A stretch of DNA of 64,000 nt from JBKCUI01 sp052161625 (GCA_052161625.1 CP197412.1); one strand, 5' to 3'. Shown: positions 9,884-19,189, numbered from the stretch's first letter. Notes: generated from the letters alone by a model not told the origin. Numbers and translations are program-made.

Positions 9884-12244
9884 TTATTGGGAAAGTCCAA
9901 ACAGAATCATATTGATACCGATTCGGAAGGCATCCTCGCGCACATAGCCTTTGCACTGGATCGAATGCTTGGACTCCATCGCACAACTCAGATCGTTAGG
10001 GGAGAAGACCGCGATGATACGTCCGTTCCACTCGAGGGCTTCAATCTCGGGAGGACCTTCCCGCTTGGCGCGACTCAAGTCTCCGGTACCGATATTCGGA
10101 TCCACCAAGTCGACTTGTGAGAGATCGTAACCATCGAAGCCATTCACTTCGTCCCGAAGCATGAATGTATGTTTCGGGTCCAAGCTTCGCCACTTCGCAT
10201 CCGGAACCGCCTTGAGAAACTCGTCCCGAACCGATGTTGCGAAATCTTTCGACGCGCAGATTGCGTCCCCGAGAACAAAGCCGCCGTTCTCGAAGTGCTT
10301 TCGCAACCCATCCCTTTCGGCGTCTGACAATAGAAACTTGTTTCGACCGTGAATATAAAGCAACGGATACCGTTCGATCGATTCATCGGTCAAAGAGATT
10401 AGCGGCGTGTCGCGATCGATAAGCGATTTCGTTTCGCGGTGGTAGACATCGAGAAGATTAACGATCGCCCTGGAAGCATCATCTGCACCTCCGGTATGTT
10501 GGATCTTTGGCAGTTTCAAAACCCCTCGGGGCAACGTTTGGTAATTCGAGGGTGCCGCAATGACCTCCACCGCATCCAGCTTCTCTTTCAATTCGCGCCC
10601 TGTGGCGTAAGAGGCGAGATTCACTCCGATCTTGACGGCGTTTTCAATATCGGTATCGATCGCAGGGCCATGTTTCTTTGTCTTCCCCCACGGCCGAGCT
10701 AATTCCCAGCGGCATGAAAGACTGATCGGGGAATAGATCACACTCGTACGGCAGCAAGCGTCGAGGCCATAAAGCCAAAAATCATCGGGCAATGCGGACG
10801 GATCGATCTTCGCCTCGGCAAACCAAACGGGATGGGAAGGTGGTAGTTTGGTGAGGGGTTTTTCGAAGATCTGCTGCATTTCATCTCGAAACGTCGCGTC
10901 AAATGCCCGGCCATCGCACCCGTCGCCATGGCAAGCTTCTGCGAAGATCAATCCGCCGTTGTCGACATATTCCTTCAGCAATTGCCGTTGGTCAGGTGTC
11001 AATCGAAAGGCCTTCGAGCCGCTTATGTAGAGAACAGGAGTTTCCAAGAGCGAGGCGAGGGTAGCGTTCTTCAGGGTGACGGATTGCCAAGCCAACTCGC
11101 GCTTCCAAACTTTTTCAATCTGGCCCGTCAAGTTCTGAACCGCTCTTCGGTGCAACTGCCAGTCACGATCTTCGCTATGACGAAGGTGCCCGAAAACGAC
11201 TTGCCTTTTTCCCTTGCTTAAAAAGAGCAAAGCCATGGCGGTTGTGGTGGCGGGCGATTGAGCCTCCATTCCCCCACCGTCGATCGAACCCTTCACTTGG
11301 GATTGAACCGATACGAGATAGCTCGCTCCCTCACGGTACCAATCGCGTTCGCCAAAAAACCTTTGTCCCGTCAACCGTCCGACCCGTTCGAGCGCGTACA
11401 AATAGTAGATATGCCATCCGGTACCCGAAGGATTCTGTTCAACGGAAAAGTTGGCAACGAGCCATGCGAAGCCGAGGGATACGGGATCGCGTTGCATCGC
11501 GTCCGCTCCTCCGCCGCAGCAGACAATGCTTCCGTTTTCCACCCGAGCGTCCACATTCTCCGATGCGTCCCGAAGGATGAGCATGGATGCGATGCCCGCG
11601 CAAGTCATGCTGCCAGAGGTACCCCGTTCGCTACGGTATCCCCAGCCGGTCCCCGTGTGCCGATTGTTCCAATACTCGTACGCCTTTTCCAAGCAAGCAT
11701 CCGGGATTTCGACCCCTAATTTGCTTGCTTCCCATAGAGCCAGGACTGCAAATTGGGCATTGGACTCGTCGGACGAACCATCTCCCAAGTGATAGCCCCA
11801 ACCCCCATCGGAAGCTTGGATCTCGACGAGCGATTCAACATCCTTGCGAATGAGGGCCATATCGCGGGCCGGCTCGGCTGCGCACAACGCCATGCAATGG
11901 AGTGCAATCTCGTACGTCTTCGTCGGCCTCGTACGCCGAAGGTAGTCGAGCGCCTTTTTCAGTCGAGGGTCTGAGGGGCGTTCCTGCGCGCTCAGGAGGG
12001 CCAACGTGACCATGGCAGAGCTCCCGCAACCGTAACCGGTTTCGTATTCCCTCCAGCCGCCGCGATTCGCGCCGTTGCTTTCTTGTTCCGAGTAGAGGAA
12101 ATTGACAGCTCGGCGGATCGCTTCTTCGACTTGCGGCGCTGTCACGGTCCTCCGCTGCCCGAAGACATGCGAGGGACTAACCAGCGAAATCGCGAGCACC
12201 AGCATCAGCGATAAACAACGGGACAAATGCGTGCTCTCAACCAT
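9884..12244 (-). CDS. Squalene-cyclase-like alpha barrel with two DUF4159 domains
   Basis: The 786-residue protein starts with a signal peptide (about 1-29). Residues about 35-345 form a helical barrel of the prenyltransferase/squalene cyclase type, seen as repeated QASDGGWGYHLGD- and HTGTGWGYRSER-like turns. The catalytic DXDD motif of true squalene cyclases is not visible, so cyclase activity is doubtful. The remainder contains two related modules (about 385-565 and 575-785), each with a LxIxGxxxFxLxxxxRxxLxxxxxxGGxxxxxA pattern (TPVLYISGSKAFRLTPDQ, YPLLYIHGRNKFLLSDAE). These match the DUF4159 type, related to glutamine-amidotransferase-like folds. It is the last gene after a response regulator and mtnA, 9 bases from mtnA. 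Function is unknown; an exported binding protein is more likely than an enzyme. Confidence 0.85.
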   Translation of the reverse strand: MVESTHLSRCLSLMLVLAISLVSPSHVFGQRRTVTAPQVEEAIRRAVNFLYSEQESNGANRGGWREYETGYGCGSSAMVTLALLSAQERPSDPRLKKALDYLRRTRPTKTYEIALHCMALCAAEPARDMALIRKDVESLVEIQASDGGWGYHLGDGSSDESNAQFAVLALWEASKLGVEIPDACLEKAYEYWNNRHTGTGWGYRSERGTSGSMTCAGIASMLILRDASENVDARVENGSIVCCGGGADAMQRDPVSLGFAWLVANFSVEQNPSGTGWHIYYLYALERVGRLTGQRFFGERDWYREGASYLVSVQSQVKGSIDGGGMEAQSPATTTAMALLFLSKGKRQVVFGHLRHSEDRDWQLHRRAVQNLTGQIEKVWKRELAWQSVTLKNATLASLLETPVLYISGSKAFRLTPDQRQLLKEYVDNGGLIFAEACHGDGCDGRAFDATFRDEMQQIFEKPLTKLPPSHPVWFAEAKIDPSALPDDFWLYGLDACCRTSVIYSPISLSCRWELARPWGKTKKHGPAIDTDIENAVKIGVNLASYATGRELKEKLDAVEVIAAPSNYQTLPRGVLKLPKIQHTGGADDASRAIVNLLDVYHRETKSLIDRDTPLISLTDESIERYPLLYIHGRNKFLLSDAERDGLRKHFENGGFVLGDAICASKDFATSVRDEFLKAVPDAKWRSLDPKHTFMLRDEVNGFDGYDLSQVDLVDPNIGTGDLSRAKREGPPEIEALEWNGRIIAVFSPNDLSCAMESKHSIQCKGYVREDAFRIGINMILFGLSQ

Positions 12245-12253
12245 GGTGTTTTC

Positions 12254-13363
12254 CTAAGAGAGCATGGATCGGACTTTCGATTCGCTCACCGGGGCGATGA
12301 TCCCTCTCTCCGTAATGATCGCCGTGATCAACTCCGCCGGCGTCACATCGAATGCTGGATTATAAACCTCAATATCCATGGGAGCGGTTTGCGATCCGAA
12401 TCCATGGGTGATTTCCATCGACTTGCGCTGCTCGATAGGGATATCGTCCCCAGAGACCAAACTCAAATCGAATGTGCTGGTTGGGGCCGCTACATAAAAT
12501 GGAATGGAATGGTACTTTGCTAACACAGCGAGGGAGTACGTTCCGATTTTATTGGCTGTGTCACCCCGCGCCGTAATCCGATCCGCTCCAACAATCACCG
12601 CTTGCACTCTCCCCTCCCGCATGACTTGGGCTGCCATCGAGTCGCAGATCAGCGTGCACGGAATGCCTCGCTGTTGCAATTCCCAAGCGGTCAGTCGGGC
12701 CCCCTGCAACAACGGCCGAGTCTCGTCCGCATAAACCTGCAGCACATGGCCTTGGTCCTGTGCGGTCAGGATCGCCGACAGTGCCGTTCCATACTCTGAG
12801 GTCGCCAAGCCGCCTGTGTTGCAATGGGTCAGGACACCTGTCGCATCGCGAAGAAGGGATGCTCCGTAGGCTCCGATCGCATGGCACATTCGGCGATCTT
12901 CCTCGTGAATCAACCGCGCTTCGCGAAGGAGAGCACGAGTGAGTTCCGCGGCATCGGATATTCCTTTGTTCCGATCGACGATCCTCCGCATTCGATCCAG
13001 CGCCCAAAACAAATTGACGGCAGTCGGCCGGCTCGTGGCCAAATAGTCGCATTGTTTCAAGATTTCCGCAGCAGCACTCGCTAATGGCTTATCCATCACC
13101 TGTTGGGAAGCGATGACCACTCCATAGGCCGCCGCGATACCTATCGCGGGAGCGCCCCGCACGCGAAGGGAGACGATCGCCTCGAACAGACTTTCCACAT
13201 CACGGTAGGGCTGGATCTCCAGCGTCAACGGAAGCTTGGTCTGATCAAGCAACTCCAAATGGCCGTCGATATCTCCTCGCCAAGCTACCGAAAGATACTC
13301 GAACGTCGGCGCGATGAGCGAGATCGGTGCATCGGATGGTTCAGAATCGAAGTCGCCGCTCAC
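12254..13363 (-). CDS. mtnA: S-methyl-5-thioribose-1-phosphate isomerase
   Basis: The 369-residue protein matches the MtnA branch of the eIF2B-related family in length and motifs: RGAPAIGIAAAYGV (about 77-90), the catalytic cysteine region LTHCNTGGLAT, and the conserved GADRITARGDTANKIGT with the essential Asp, followed by AAPTSTFD. MtnA converts 5-methylthioribose-1-phosphate to 5-methylthioribulose-1-phosphate in the cytoplasmic methionine salvage pathway. No other salvage genes (mtnB, mtnC, mtnD, mtnK, mtnP) lie in the window. Its ATG overlaps the stop of the upstream response regulator by four bases, and a DUF4159 protein follows 9 bases downstream, so the three are probably one transcript although their functions look unrelated. 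Confidence 0.95.
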   Translation of the reverse strand: MSGDFDSEPSDAPISLIAPTFEYLSVAWRGDIDGHLELLDQTKLPLTLEIQPYRDVESLFEAIVSLRVRGAPAIGIAAAYGVVIASQQVMDKPLASAAAEILKQCDYLATSRPTAVNLFWALDRMRRIVDRNKGISDAAELTRALLREARLIHEEDRRMCHAIGAYGASLLRDATGVLTHCNTGGLATSEYGTALSAILTAQDQGHVLQVYADETRPLLQGARLTAWELQQRGIPCTLICDSMAAQVMREGRVQAVIVGADRITARGDTANKIGTYSLAVLAKYHSIPFYVAAPTSTFDLSLVSGDDIPIEQRKSMEITHGFGSQTAPMDIEVYNPAFDVTPAELITAIITERGIIAPVSESKVRSMLS

Positions 13364-13854
13364 GAATCGGTCCCTCCGGTCGGTTCCGAATCTGGATCTT
13401 CCGAACGAGGCGCAGTCTCTTCGTCCGGAAGCGGCATCGCGAGAAGCTCTTGGGCTCGCTGAAGCAGCTTATCCATGGCAAAAGGTTTATGCATATACTC
13501 GTCCGCTCCGAGCATCCTCGCGTAGGCTTGGTGCCGCTCCCCTTCATTTCCTGTCACCATGATGACCCGAACGTTGGAGCGTTTGATGCGTCGGAGATGT
13601 TCCAGGACCAGGAACCCACTTCGACCAGGCATCATCATGTCTAGCACCATCAAATCGGGATGGACCACTTCGATCGCGTCGACTCCTTTGTTTCCATCGG
13701 AGACATGCGTGACCGTGTAGCCCAAGCCCTCCAAGGCGAATTTGACCGGTTCAGCTACTTCGAAATCGTCGTCGACAATCAAGACTCGTGGAGGACGGTT
13801 CTCTCGTCGCCAGGCAGGTTCAATCGGCATAATGAAAGCATTGGGGGAGGGCAT
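13360..13854 (-). CDS. Single-domain response regulator (receiver only)
   Basis: The protein has 164 residues. A receiver domain (about 24-140) has the acidic pair in VLIVDDDFEV, phosphoacceptor Asp in LMVLDMMMPGRSG, a switch Thr in VIMVTGNEGE and Lys in MHKPF. No DNA-binding or enzymatic domain follows, only an acidic tail (DEETAPRSEDPDSEPTGG). Such CheY-like proteins relay phosphate or bind a partner. No kinase gene is adjacent. It is the first gene of the minus-strand group and overlaps mtnA by four bases. Another start at Met9 (MPIEPAW) is possible. Confidence 0.9.
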   Translation of the reverse strand: MPSPNAFIMPIEPAWRRENRPPRVLIVDDDFEVAEPVKFALEGLGYTVTHVSDGNKGVDAIEVVHPDLMVLDMMMPGRSGFLVLEHLRRIKRSNVRVIMVTGNEGERHQAYARMLGADEYMHKPFAMDKLLQRAQELLAMPLPDEETAPRSEDPDSEPTGGTDS

Positions 13855-14033
13855 TCGAATGAAAATTCGAACTCAAGGAATGCACGCTTTTATACCATCG
13901 AAACAAGTCGGCCGAAACCTTGCCAGGAACCTGGAAGCTCGCTTGCATCGAAAAATCGGATTTGCTATCGAACAGATTGCGGAAAAAGCATCGTTTCCCC
14001 GTTCCTCCGACGTGCGAGCGTCCCAGATACACC

Positions 14034-15419
14034 GTGCATTTCCAACGCCGACGCAAGCATTTGTGGCTTCATGAGTCGACGCAGCGAGCGCTGTATCGGT
14101 TGGTTCTCGTATTGCTTGGGCTCGTCCCCCTTCTCGCCACTACCAGCTTCGTGGTCCTTTCCAAAACCAGCTGGTATCAGCTTCGGCAAGCGGCGGCATG
14201 GCGGGAACGGATCCGCAGCAACATCGGGCTGGATGTGGTTTTTCAGTCCATTGAGCAGCCTTCGCCTCACACGTTCCGAATCCGTGAATTGGTCTGTGCC
14301 CATCCTGAAACGCAGACACCCATCCTGCGGGCCGAGCAAGTCGACGGGGTCATGACCACCGAGGGCTGGGCTCTCAAACTGCATGCGGCAGAGATGAAAC
14401 AGGAGCAATCGAACCTTGCCCTACAGATCTTGCACGACTCATTTTTGTGCCGCCCTCATAATTTGGTGCCGATCCTCAAGGTCTCGATCGATTCGCTGCG
14501 TATTCTTCCCTCAACCTTGGCCGGGTCTCCCCATTTGGCCTCGGCACCCAAGCTTGAATCGCTGCACCAGATTCAAATCGAATACACTCCTTCGCTCTCG
14601 TTGTCCGACATCAAGATCTTGTTCGGCCTGGAACCGAAAAGTTCGGAGACTCCAGGGTTGGTTCATGTCCGCCGCTACCATGATCCCCAAAACCCCCATA
14701 CCGATTGGGCGATCGACACGCGCGACTTGGCTATCCCCTGTTCCGCGATCCAACCTTATTTCCCTGTCGTTGAACATGTCGGCCCACTGGCTCTCTTTCG
14801 CGGCCAAGTCCGCTGGGAACAGGACGCGCAAGGCTGGCAAAGCACGCTCCATCAAAGCAGGTTTCTAAACACTTCGTGGGCGGCCTTGTCCAACTCGATT
14901 GGAGAACCGCTCCAAGGCTTTGGAGATCTCTACATCGAAGAAGCTGTCCTGCGCAATGGGCTCCTCGATCGTGTTCAGGGGGCGATATCGGCAGGCTCCT
15001 CCCAAGATGAAACGATCCAGGTCTCTTGGCTGAAACAAACCATGGAACGCTTTGGCTGGTGCTCGCACGATCTCCGACCCTTGCAATCGCCAACCGCCCC
15101 CGTGGATTCCATGGAGTTAGCATTCCATCTGGACGGCAATGGACTGCGATGGCGAGGCAATGGCCCCGGCCTCAGCGCGCCTGGGTCTCCCCCTAGCCAT
15201 TCCCAGATCGGATCGGTGAAGCAGATCCTCCTGGCGACCGATCGGGCCCTTGAATCGAAGGTCACACCCTTGGACGAGATCAGCCAGTGGCTCGCGACAG
15301 GCCTCCATTCCAACCCGCCTGCGGAGCTGGTCCAGCGTTGGCATTCCCGGTTGGTATCCCTTCTCCCCACACCGAGCAACGCCGCTCGCTTATCGGGTCT
15401 TCCCAGTACCCTGCGGTAG
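14034..15419 (+). CDS. Membrane-anchored hypothetical protein
   Basis: From a GTG at 14034 the protein has 461 residues; the open frame continues upstream to a TTG at 13920, and neither start has a clear ribosome binding site. A basic N-terminus (HFQRRRKHLWLH) precedes one membrane helix (YRLVLVLLGLVPLLATTSFVVL), then a mostly beta-strand region with phrases such as GLDVVFQSIEQPSPHTFRIR and QVRWEQDAQGWQSTLHQSRF. That arrangement resembles AsmA-like or translocation-barrier proteins with one N-terminal anchor, but this is only a fold-level impression. It is divergent from the response regulator at 13854. The stop codon lies inside a 17-bp tandem repeat. Function unknown. Confidence 0.6.
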   Translation: MHFQRRRKHLWLHESTQRALYRLVLVLLGLVPLLATTSFVVLSKTSWYQLRQAAAWRERIRSNIGLDVVFQSIEQPSPHTFRIRELVCAHPETQTPILRAEQVDGVMTTEGWALKLHAAEMKQEQSNLALQILHDSFLCRPHNLVPILKVSIDSLRILPSTLAGSPHLASAPKLESLHQIQIEYTPSLSLSDIKILFGLEPKSSETPGLVHVRRYHDPQNPHTDWAIDTRDLAIPCSAIQPYFPVVEHVGPLALFRGQVRWEQDAQGWQSTLHQSRFLNTSWAALSNSIGEPLQGFGDLYIEEAVLRNGLLDRVQGAISAGSSQDETIQVSWLKQTMERFGWCSHDLRPLQSPTAPVDSMELAFHLDGNGLRWRGNGPGLSAPGSPPSHSQIGSVKQILLATDRALESKVTPLDEISQWLATGLHSNPPAELVQRWHSRLVSLLPTPSNAARLSGLPSTLR

Positions 15420-15458
15420 TCTCGACCCTGCGGTAATCTCGACCGTGCGGTAATCTCG
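15408..15458 (+). repeat. 17-bp tandem repeat, three copies, spanning a stop codon
   Basis: Three copies of ACCCTGCGGTARTCTCG-like units sit at 15408-15424, 15425-15441 and 15442-15458, with one or two substitutions among them. The first copy contains the TAG stop (15417-15419) of the preceding gene; the other two lie downstream, before the DUF4129 gene at 15496. Because 17 is not a multiple of three, the repeat could not have expanded within the coding frame without changing it. Confidence 0.9.
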
Positions 15459-15495
15459 CTTCGAAAGGGGTTCGGCCAGAGTCTATACTGGGGCG

Positions 15496-17199
15496 ATGGA
15501 ACCGGACACGAAACGTAAACCCGAAAGCCTCGATTACACTTTGGCGGCGATTGCCCCGGCCTTCATCATTTCGATGATTGGCTCGCTCGTCTACTTTCTC
15601 ATCGTGCTCTTCTACCCCGGACAGCAAACAGGTCGGCTGATGTGGGTACTCGGCCTCTATACGTTCGCCTCCGTGCTGATCGCGCGTATCGCCATCGAAC
15701 AATCCAGAGCTCAGAGCACCGTTTACATGGCCGGATTGGGAGCGGCAACCCTTCTGGTCATCCCTCGGCTTTTCACCGCCAGTGGATCGCTCGCCTTTTT
15801 AAGCATTCCTTTCTTGGTATCGATTCTAATACTGATCGCATATCTCGCGGATCGCATTACCTTCGATTGCACCTTGATTCACGAAGGGATCTCCAGCCAA
15901 GGCGCTGGCTTACTTCAGTCTATCGGTTTGTTTCGAAAAGACCCTCGTGATTCATTCAGTGAGATCGCACCGACGCAGGGACGTCAACGGAAGCATAATC
16001 AAGGGGTCTGGGTTCTCTACTTTTCGCTCCTGGCGATCCCCGTCTTCGGCGCAGGGCAATTTTTCATGAGCCCGATCGCGGATCGAGCGTTTGCAAATCG
16101 GATGGTCTTCGTCTATCTCTTTTCGTCTCTGTCTCTGCTGGTGCTCATTGCACTGTTGACGCTTCGCAAAACCCTGCGAGAGCGAAATATTCCGATGGAG
16201 ATTTCATTCGCAACGCAATGGCTCACGATGGGTGTTGCCGCAGTCGCAGCGTTGGTATTGCTCTTTGCATTCTTACCTCTCCCCAGCCAGCCTTTATGGA
16301 ATTGGGAACCCCCATTGGAAATCGCCCGTCGCGACGACCTCCTACCCCACCCCCAAGGAATCGGCCAAGACGGCGTCGAAGCCCCCGAAAAACAGGGGCA
16401 ACAGGGTCAACAGGGTAGAAAACCCCCAGAAGGGGACAAGGTTGACGGTGTTGACAAGGCTGACAAGGTTGACGGCAAAAAAGGGGACGGCGCTGACGAA
16501 AAAGGGGACGGCGCTGACGAAAAAGGGGAGGGCGCTGACAGAGGGGAGGGCGCTGACAGAGGGGAGGGCGCTGACAGAGGGGAGGGCGCTGACAGAGGGG
16601 AGGGCGCTGACAAAGGGGAGGGCGCTGACAGAGGGGAGGGCGCTGACAGAGGGGGCGGCGAGAGGGAGGGGCCGGCCGATGAGGCCGCGAACCGAAACAC
16701 TTCGTGGAAAATCAACTGGAACGGGAGCTCGCTCCTCTCTTGGATGCTTCTGTTGATTCTGTTGCTGATTGCCGTGGTTTGGGGGTGGACCCAAAGGCAG
16801 GCCATATTGCGCTTTCTCTCCGAGCTATTCGGCCGGAAACCGACAACGAAGGAGCTTGATACCCAACCGGCCTCCGAAGAACCCACAGAAATCGTTGCGC
16901 CGTTTTCCACTTACACAAACCCTTTCTCTTCCAGGCAACTCCATCCGGAGCAGATTGTTCGACAAACCTTCCGAGCGTTGATCGCTTGGGGACGGGAACA
17001 TCGCATTGTTCGAAGTGAGGAAGAAACGCCAGATGAGTTCGTTCGCAGGGTGGCCCGCAAATACTCCGAACAGCAATCGAGTTTGATCCATCTTGGTCAT
17101 CTCTACGGACGCATCGCCTACGCCAAAAGCCATGTCCATCGAACGGAACTGGAACCGTTACGGGAGCTTTGGGTATGGTGGGAATCCTCAATGCGATAA
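15496..17199 (+). CDS. Multi-pass membrane protein with acidic repeat linker and DUF4129-like C-terminus
   Basis: The 567-residue protein begins with several membrane helices (about 15-265: for example AFIISMIGSLVYFLIVLFY, FLSIPFLVSILILIAYL, LFSSLSLLVLIALLTL and AAVAALVLLFAFL). A charged low-complexity linker follows, containing nine units of the type GEGADR or GDGADEK (about residues 329-384). A final membrane helix (about 415-433) leads into a cytoplasmic domain whose end (FRALIAWGREHRI, ETPDEFVRRVA, GRIAYAKSHVHRTELEPLRELW) matches DUF4129, a domain often found in operons with transglutaminase-like and MoxR-type genes. None of those partners is present here. The linker is encoded by an unusually regular DNA repeat. 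Function unknown. Confidence 0.8.
   Translation: MEPDTKRKPESLDYTLAAIAPAFIISMIGSLVYFLIVLFYPGQQTGRLMWVLGLYTFASVLIARIAIEQSRAQSTVYMAGLGAATLLVIPRLFTASGSLAFLSIPFLVSILILIAYLADRITFDCTLIHEGISSQGAGLLQSIGLFRKDPRDSFSEIAPTQGRQRKHNQGVWVLYFSLLAIPVFGAGQFFMSPIADRAFANRMVFVYLFSSLSLLVLIALLTLRKTLRERNIPMEISFATQWLTMGVAAVAALVLLFAFLPLPSQPLWNWEPPLEIARRDDLLPHPQGIGQDGVEAPEKQGQQGQQGRKPPEGDKVDGVDKADKVDGKKGDGADEKGDGADEKGEGADRGEGADRGEGADRGEGADRGEGADKGEGADRGEGADRGGGEREGPADEAANRNTSWKINWNGSSLLSWMLLLILLLIAVVWGWTQRQAILRFLSELFGRKPTTKELDTQPASEEPTEIVAPFSTYTNPFSSRQLHPEQIVRQTFRALIAWGREHRIVRSEEETPDEFVRRVARKYSEQQSSLIHLGHLYGRIAYAKSHVHRTELEPLRELWVWWESSMR
16480..16647 (+). repeat. Coding tandem repeat: two 21-bp and seven 18-bp units
   Basis: Two identical 21-bp units (16480-16500 and 16501-16521) are followed by seven 18-bp units starting at 16522, 16540, 16558, 16576, 16594, 16612 and 16630, all close to AGAGGGGAGGGCGCTGAC; the units starting at 16522 and 16612 begin AAA instead of AGA. 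Both unit lengths are multiples of three, so copy-number change keeps the frame. The purine-rich strand is nearly all G and A apart from GCGCTGAC. The near identity of units points to recent expansion. Confidence 0.95.
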
Positions 17200-17278
17200 A
17201 CATTCCCGTTGCGACGTGCGGAATCGGATACAATCGAGGGTCTCCGAAGCAGCCTTCCTCCCCTGTTCGTTCCGACTC

Positions 17279-19189
17279 ATGAAAACCATCCTTGCCATCG
17301 TCGCGTTCTGCCTAACCGTCGTCATCTCCCGTGTTGAAGGGACCGAATCCGACGCTACACGACCCGATAACGATACACGGCCGAATATCGTGTTGATCCT
17401 TGCCGATGACCTCGGCATCAACGACTTGCATTGCTACGGCCGAACCGACCATCGCTCCCCCCATCTCGACGCGTTGGCCCGGCAAGGCTTGCGGTACACG
17501 AGCGCTTATTGCGGGCTATCGATTTGCTCCGCATCGCGAGCCTCCCTTTTGACTGGCAAGTCCTCGGCTCGATTGCACTTGACCTCTTTCTTGCCCGGCC
17601 GAGCCGACAATCCCTCCCAGCGAGTTCTCAATGCCCGCATCCATTCCGCCTTACCTCCCGAAGAACGGACGATAGCCGAAGAGTTGCAGCGAGCCGGATA
17701 TCGAACCGGCATGTTCGGAAAATGGCACCTTGGAGGTAAAGAGAGCAGCCCGAAAGAACAGGGCTTCGAAGTCGTGGCAGAATTGCCCGGCAAAGGGGAG
17801 CTTGACGACGAGACCGGCAACAAGAATGAATTCTTGATCACCCGTCGGGCGGCCGAATTCATTGCGACCAAGTCGGATCAGCCCTACTTTTGCTACATAC
17901 CCCATCACTCACCCCATATCAAATTGGAGGCGACCGAGGAAGCAAAACAACGGAACACCGACGCATTCAATCCGCTCTACGCCGCGAGCATCGAGTCGCT
18001 GGACCGCTCCGTTGGAAAGCTTCTCGAAGCCATCAACACTCAGCCCTCTGAGCGCGAGACGATCATCCTTTTCACCAGCGACAACGGTGGATTGCATGTA
18101 CGAGAGCTTCATGAGGAACCGATGACCCACAATACACCGTTTCGAGCAGGAAAGGGATATCTTTACGAAGGAGGTCTTCGAATCCCTCTTATCATCGCTT
18201 CGACAAAACAATCTGTTGCACCGAATCGTGTCTCGAACGCTCCTGTCTCCTTGATCGACCTGATGCCTACATTCCTCCAAATGGCAGGGGTGAACGTAGG
18301 GCAGACGTTAGGACCTTTGGATGGAATCGATCTCGGTTCGCATTGGTTCGCGAACCGGGAGCCCTCTTTGGATCGACCGTTCTTTTGGAATTTCCCACAC
18401 TACACCAATCAAGGAAGCCGCCCCGCGGCAGCCATTCGCAAAGGGAAGTGGAAAGGAGTCTTGCAGTACGAAGACAACTCGTTCGAGCTTTACGATTTAG
18501 AAAAGGACATAGGCGAAGAGACCGATCTTTCGGCATCCATGTCGGACAAAGCGAGGGAGATGCGGGGGGAGTTGGATCGATGGCTTGCTTGGGTCGGAGC
18601 GCAGCGATGTGAGCCGAATCCGGAATTTGATCCGAAACAATACGATGGGATTTATGGTCAATTCGATTCCTCCCGATTGAGAGCCAATGCGAGCGCCCAA
18701 CAAATTGGACAGGATTGGAAAGTGTGGCGCGAGCGGATGGACGAAGCTTCAAAGGGGCATAAGCCGACCTTGAAGACGCCGCAGGGAGCTGTGACGTTGT
18801 TCGCCCATCAAGCTGTCCCGCACGGCAAGAAGCTTCGGTACGAACCTGAGCTTCATAAGAATGTGTTGGGATACTGGACCGAAGTCGACGATTGGGCTCA
18901 CTGGGAACTAAACATTCCTAAGGATGGAATCTACGAGATCGAAGTCCAATGCGGTTGTGGCAGCGGAAACGGTGGCTCGCAAGTCGCGTTGTCGATCGGC
19001 GATCAGTCATTCGATTGGGTGGTTCCCGACACGGGTCATTATCAGAACATGGTTTACTTGACGGTTGGAAAGGCGAATCTATCAGCCGGGACTGCAAGGC
19101 TGGAGGTTCGGCCGAAGACCAAGTCCAAGATTGCCGTGATGGATATTCGCAAAATCGTCTTGCGTCCAATACCAGTCGAGGGGCGATAG
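17279..19189 (+). CDS. Exported sulfatase
   Basis: The protein has 636 residues from the ATG at 17279, which begins a signal peptide (MKTILAIVAFCLTVVISRVEG); the open frame extends upstream into the previous gene. The metal-binding start NIVLILADDLG is followed by the maturation motif CSASR at residues 83-87, in which Cys83 would be converted to formylglycine by a separate enzyme not in this window. The central part has GKWHLGG and FTSDNGG motifs typical of the alkaline-phosphatase-like sulfatases. About 130 C-terminal residues (from PQGAVTLFAHQ) form a beta-rich extension ending in VMDIRKIVLRP, likely a carbohydrate-binding-type domain. It hydrolyses sulfate esters outside the cytoplasm; the substrate is unknown, with algal sulfated polysaccharides plausible for this lineage. 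Confidence 0.95.
   Translation: MKTILAIVAFCLTVVISRVEGTESDATRPDNDTRPNIVLILADDLGINDLHCYGRTDHRSPHLDALARQGLRYTSAYCGLSICSASRASLLTGKSSARLHLTSFLPGRADNPSQRVLNARIHSALPPEERTIAEELQRAGYRTGMFGKWHLGGKESSPKEQGFEVVAELPGKGELDDETGNKNEFLITRRAAEFIATKSDQPYFCYIPHHSPHIKLEATEEAKQRNTDAFNPLYAASIESLDRSVGKLLEAINTQPSERETIILFTSDNGGLHVRELHEEPMTHNTPFRAGKGYLYEGGLRIPLIIASTKQSVAPNRVSNAPVSLIDLMPTFLQMAGVNVGQTLGPLDGIDLGSHWFANREPSLDRPFFWNFPHYTNQGSRPAAAIRKGKWKGVLQYEDNSFELYDLEKDIGEETDLSASMSDKAREMRGELDRWLAWVGAQRCEPNPEFDPKQYDGIYGQFDSSRLRANASAQQIGQDWKVWRERMDEASKGHKPTLKTPQGAVTLFAHQAVPHGKKLRYEPELHKNVLGYWTEVDDWAHWELNIPKDGIYEIEVQCGCGSGNGGSQVALSIGDQSFDWVVPDTGHYQNMVYLTVGKANLSAGTARLEVRPKTKSKIAVMDIRKIVLRPIPVEGR

Noticed and set aside
16232..16910. 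Overlapping open frames in the 18-bp repeat region (both strands)
   Set aside because: Unit lengths divisible by three and lack of stops in the unit keep all frames open; only the main frame joins membrane and DUF4129-like domains.
17093..17278. Upstream extension of the sulfatase gene
   Set aside because: It overlaps the DUF4129-type gene and would hide the signal peptide that begins at 17279.
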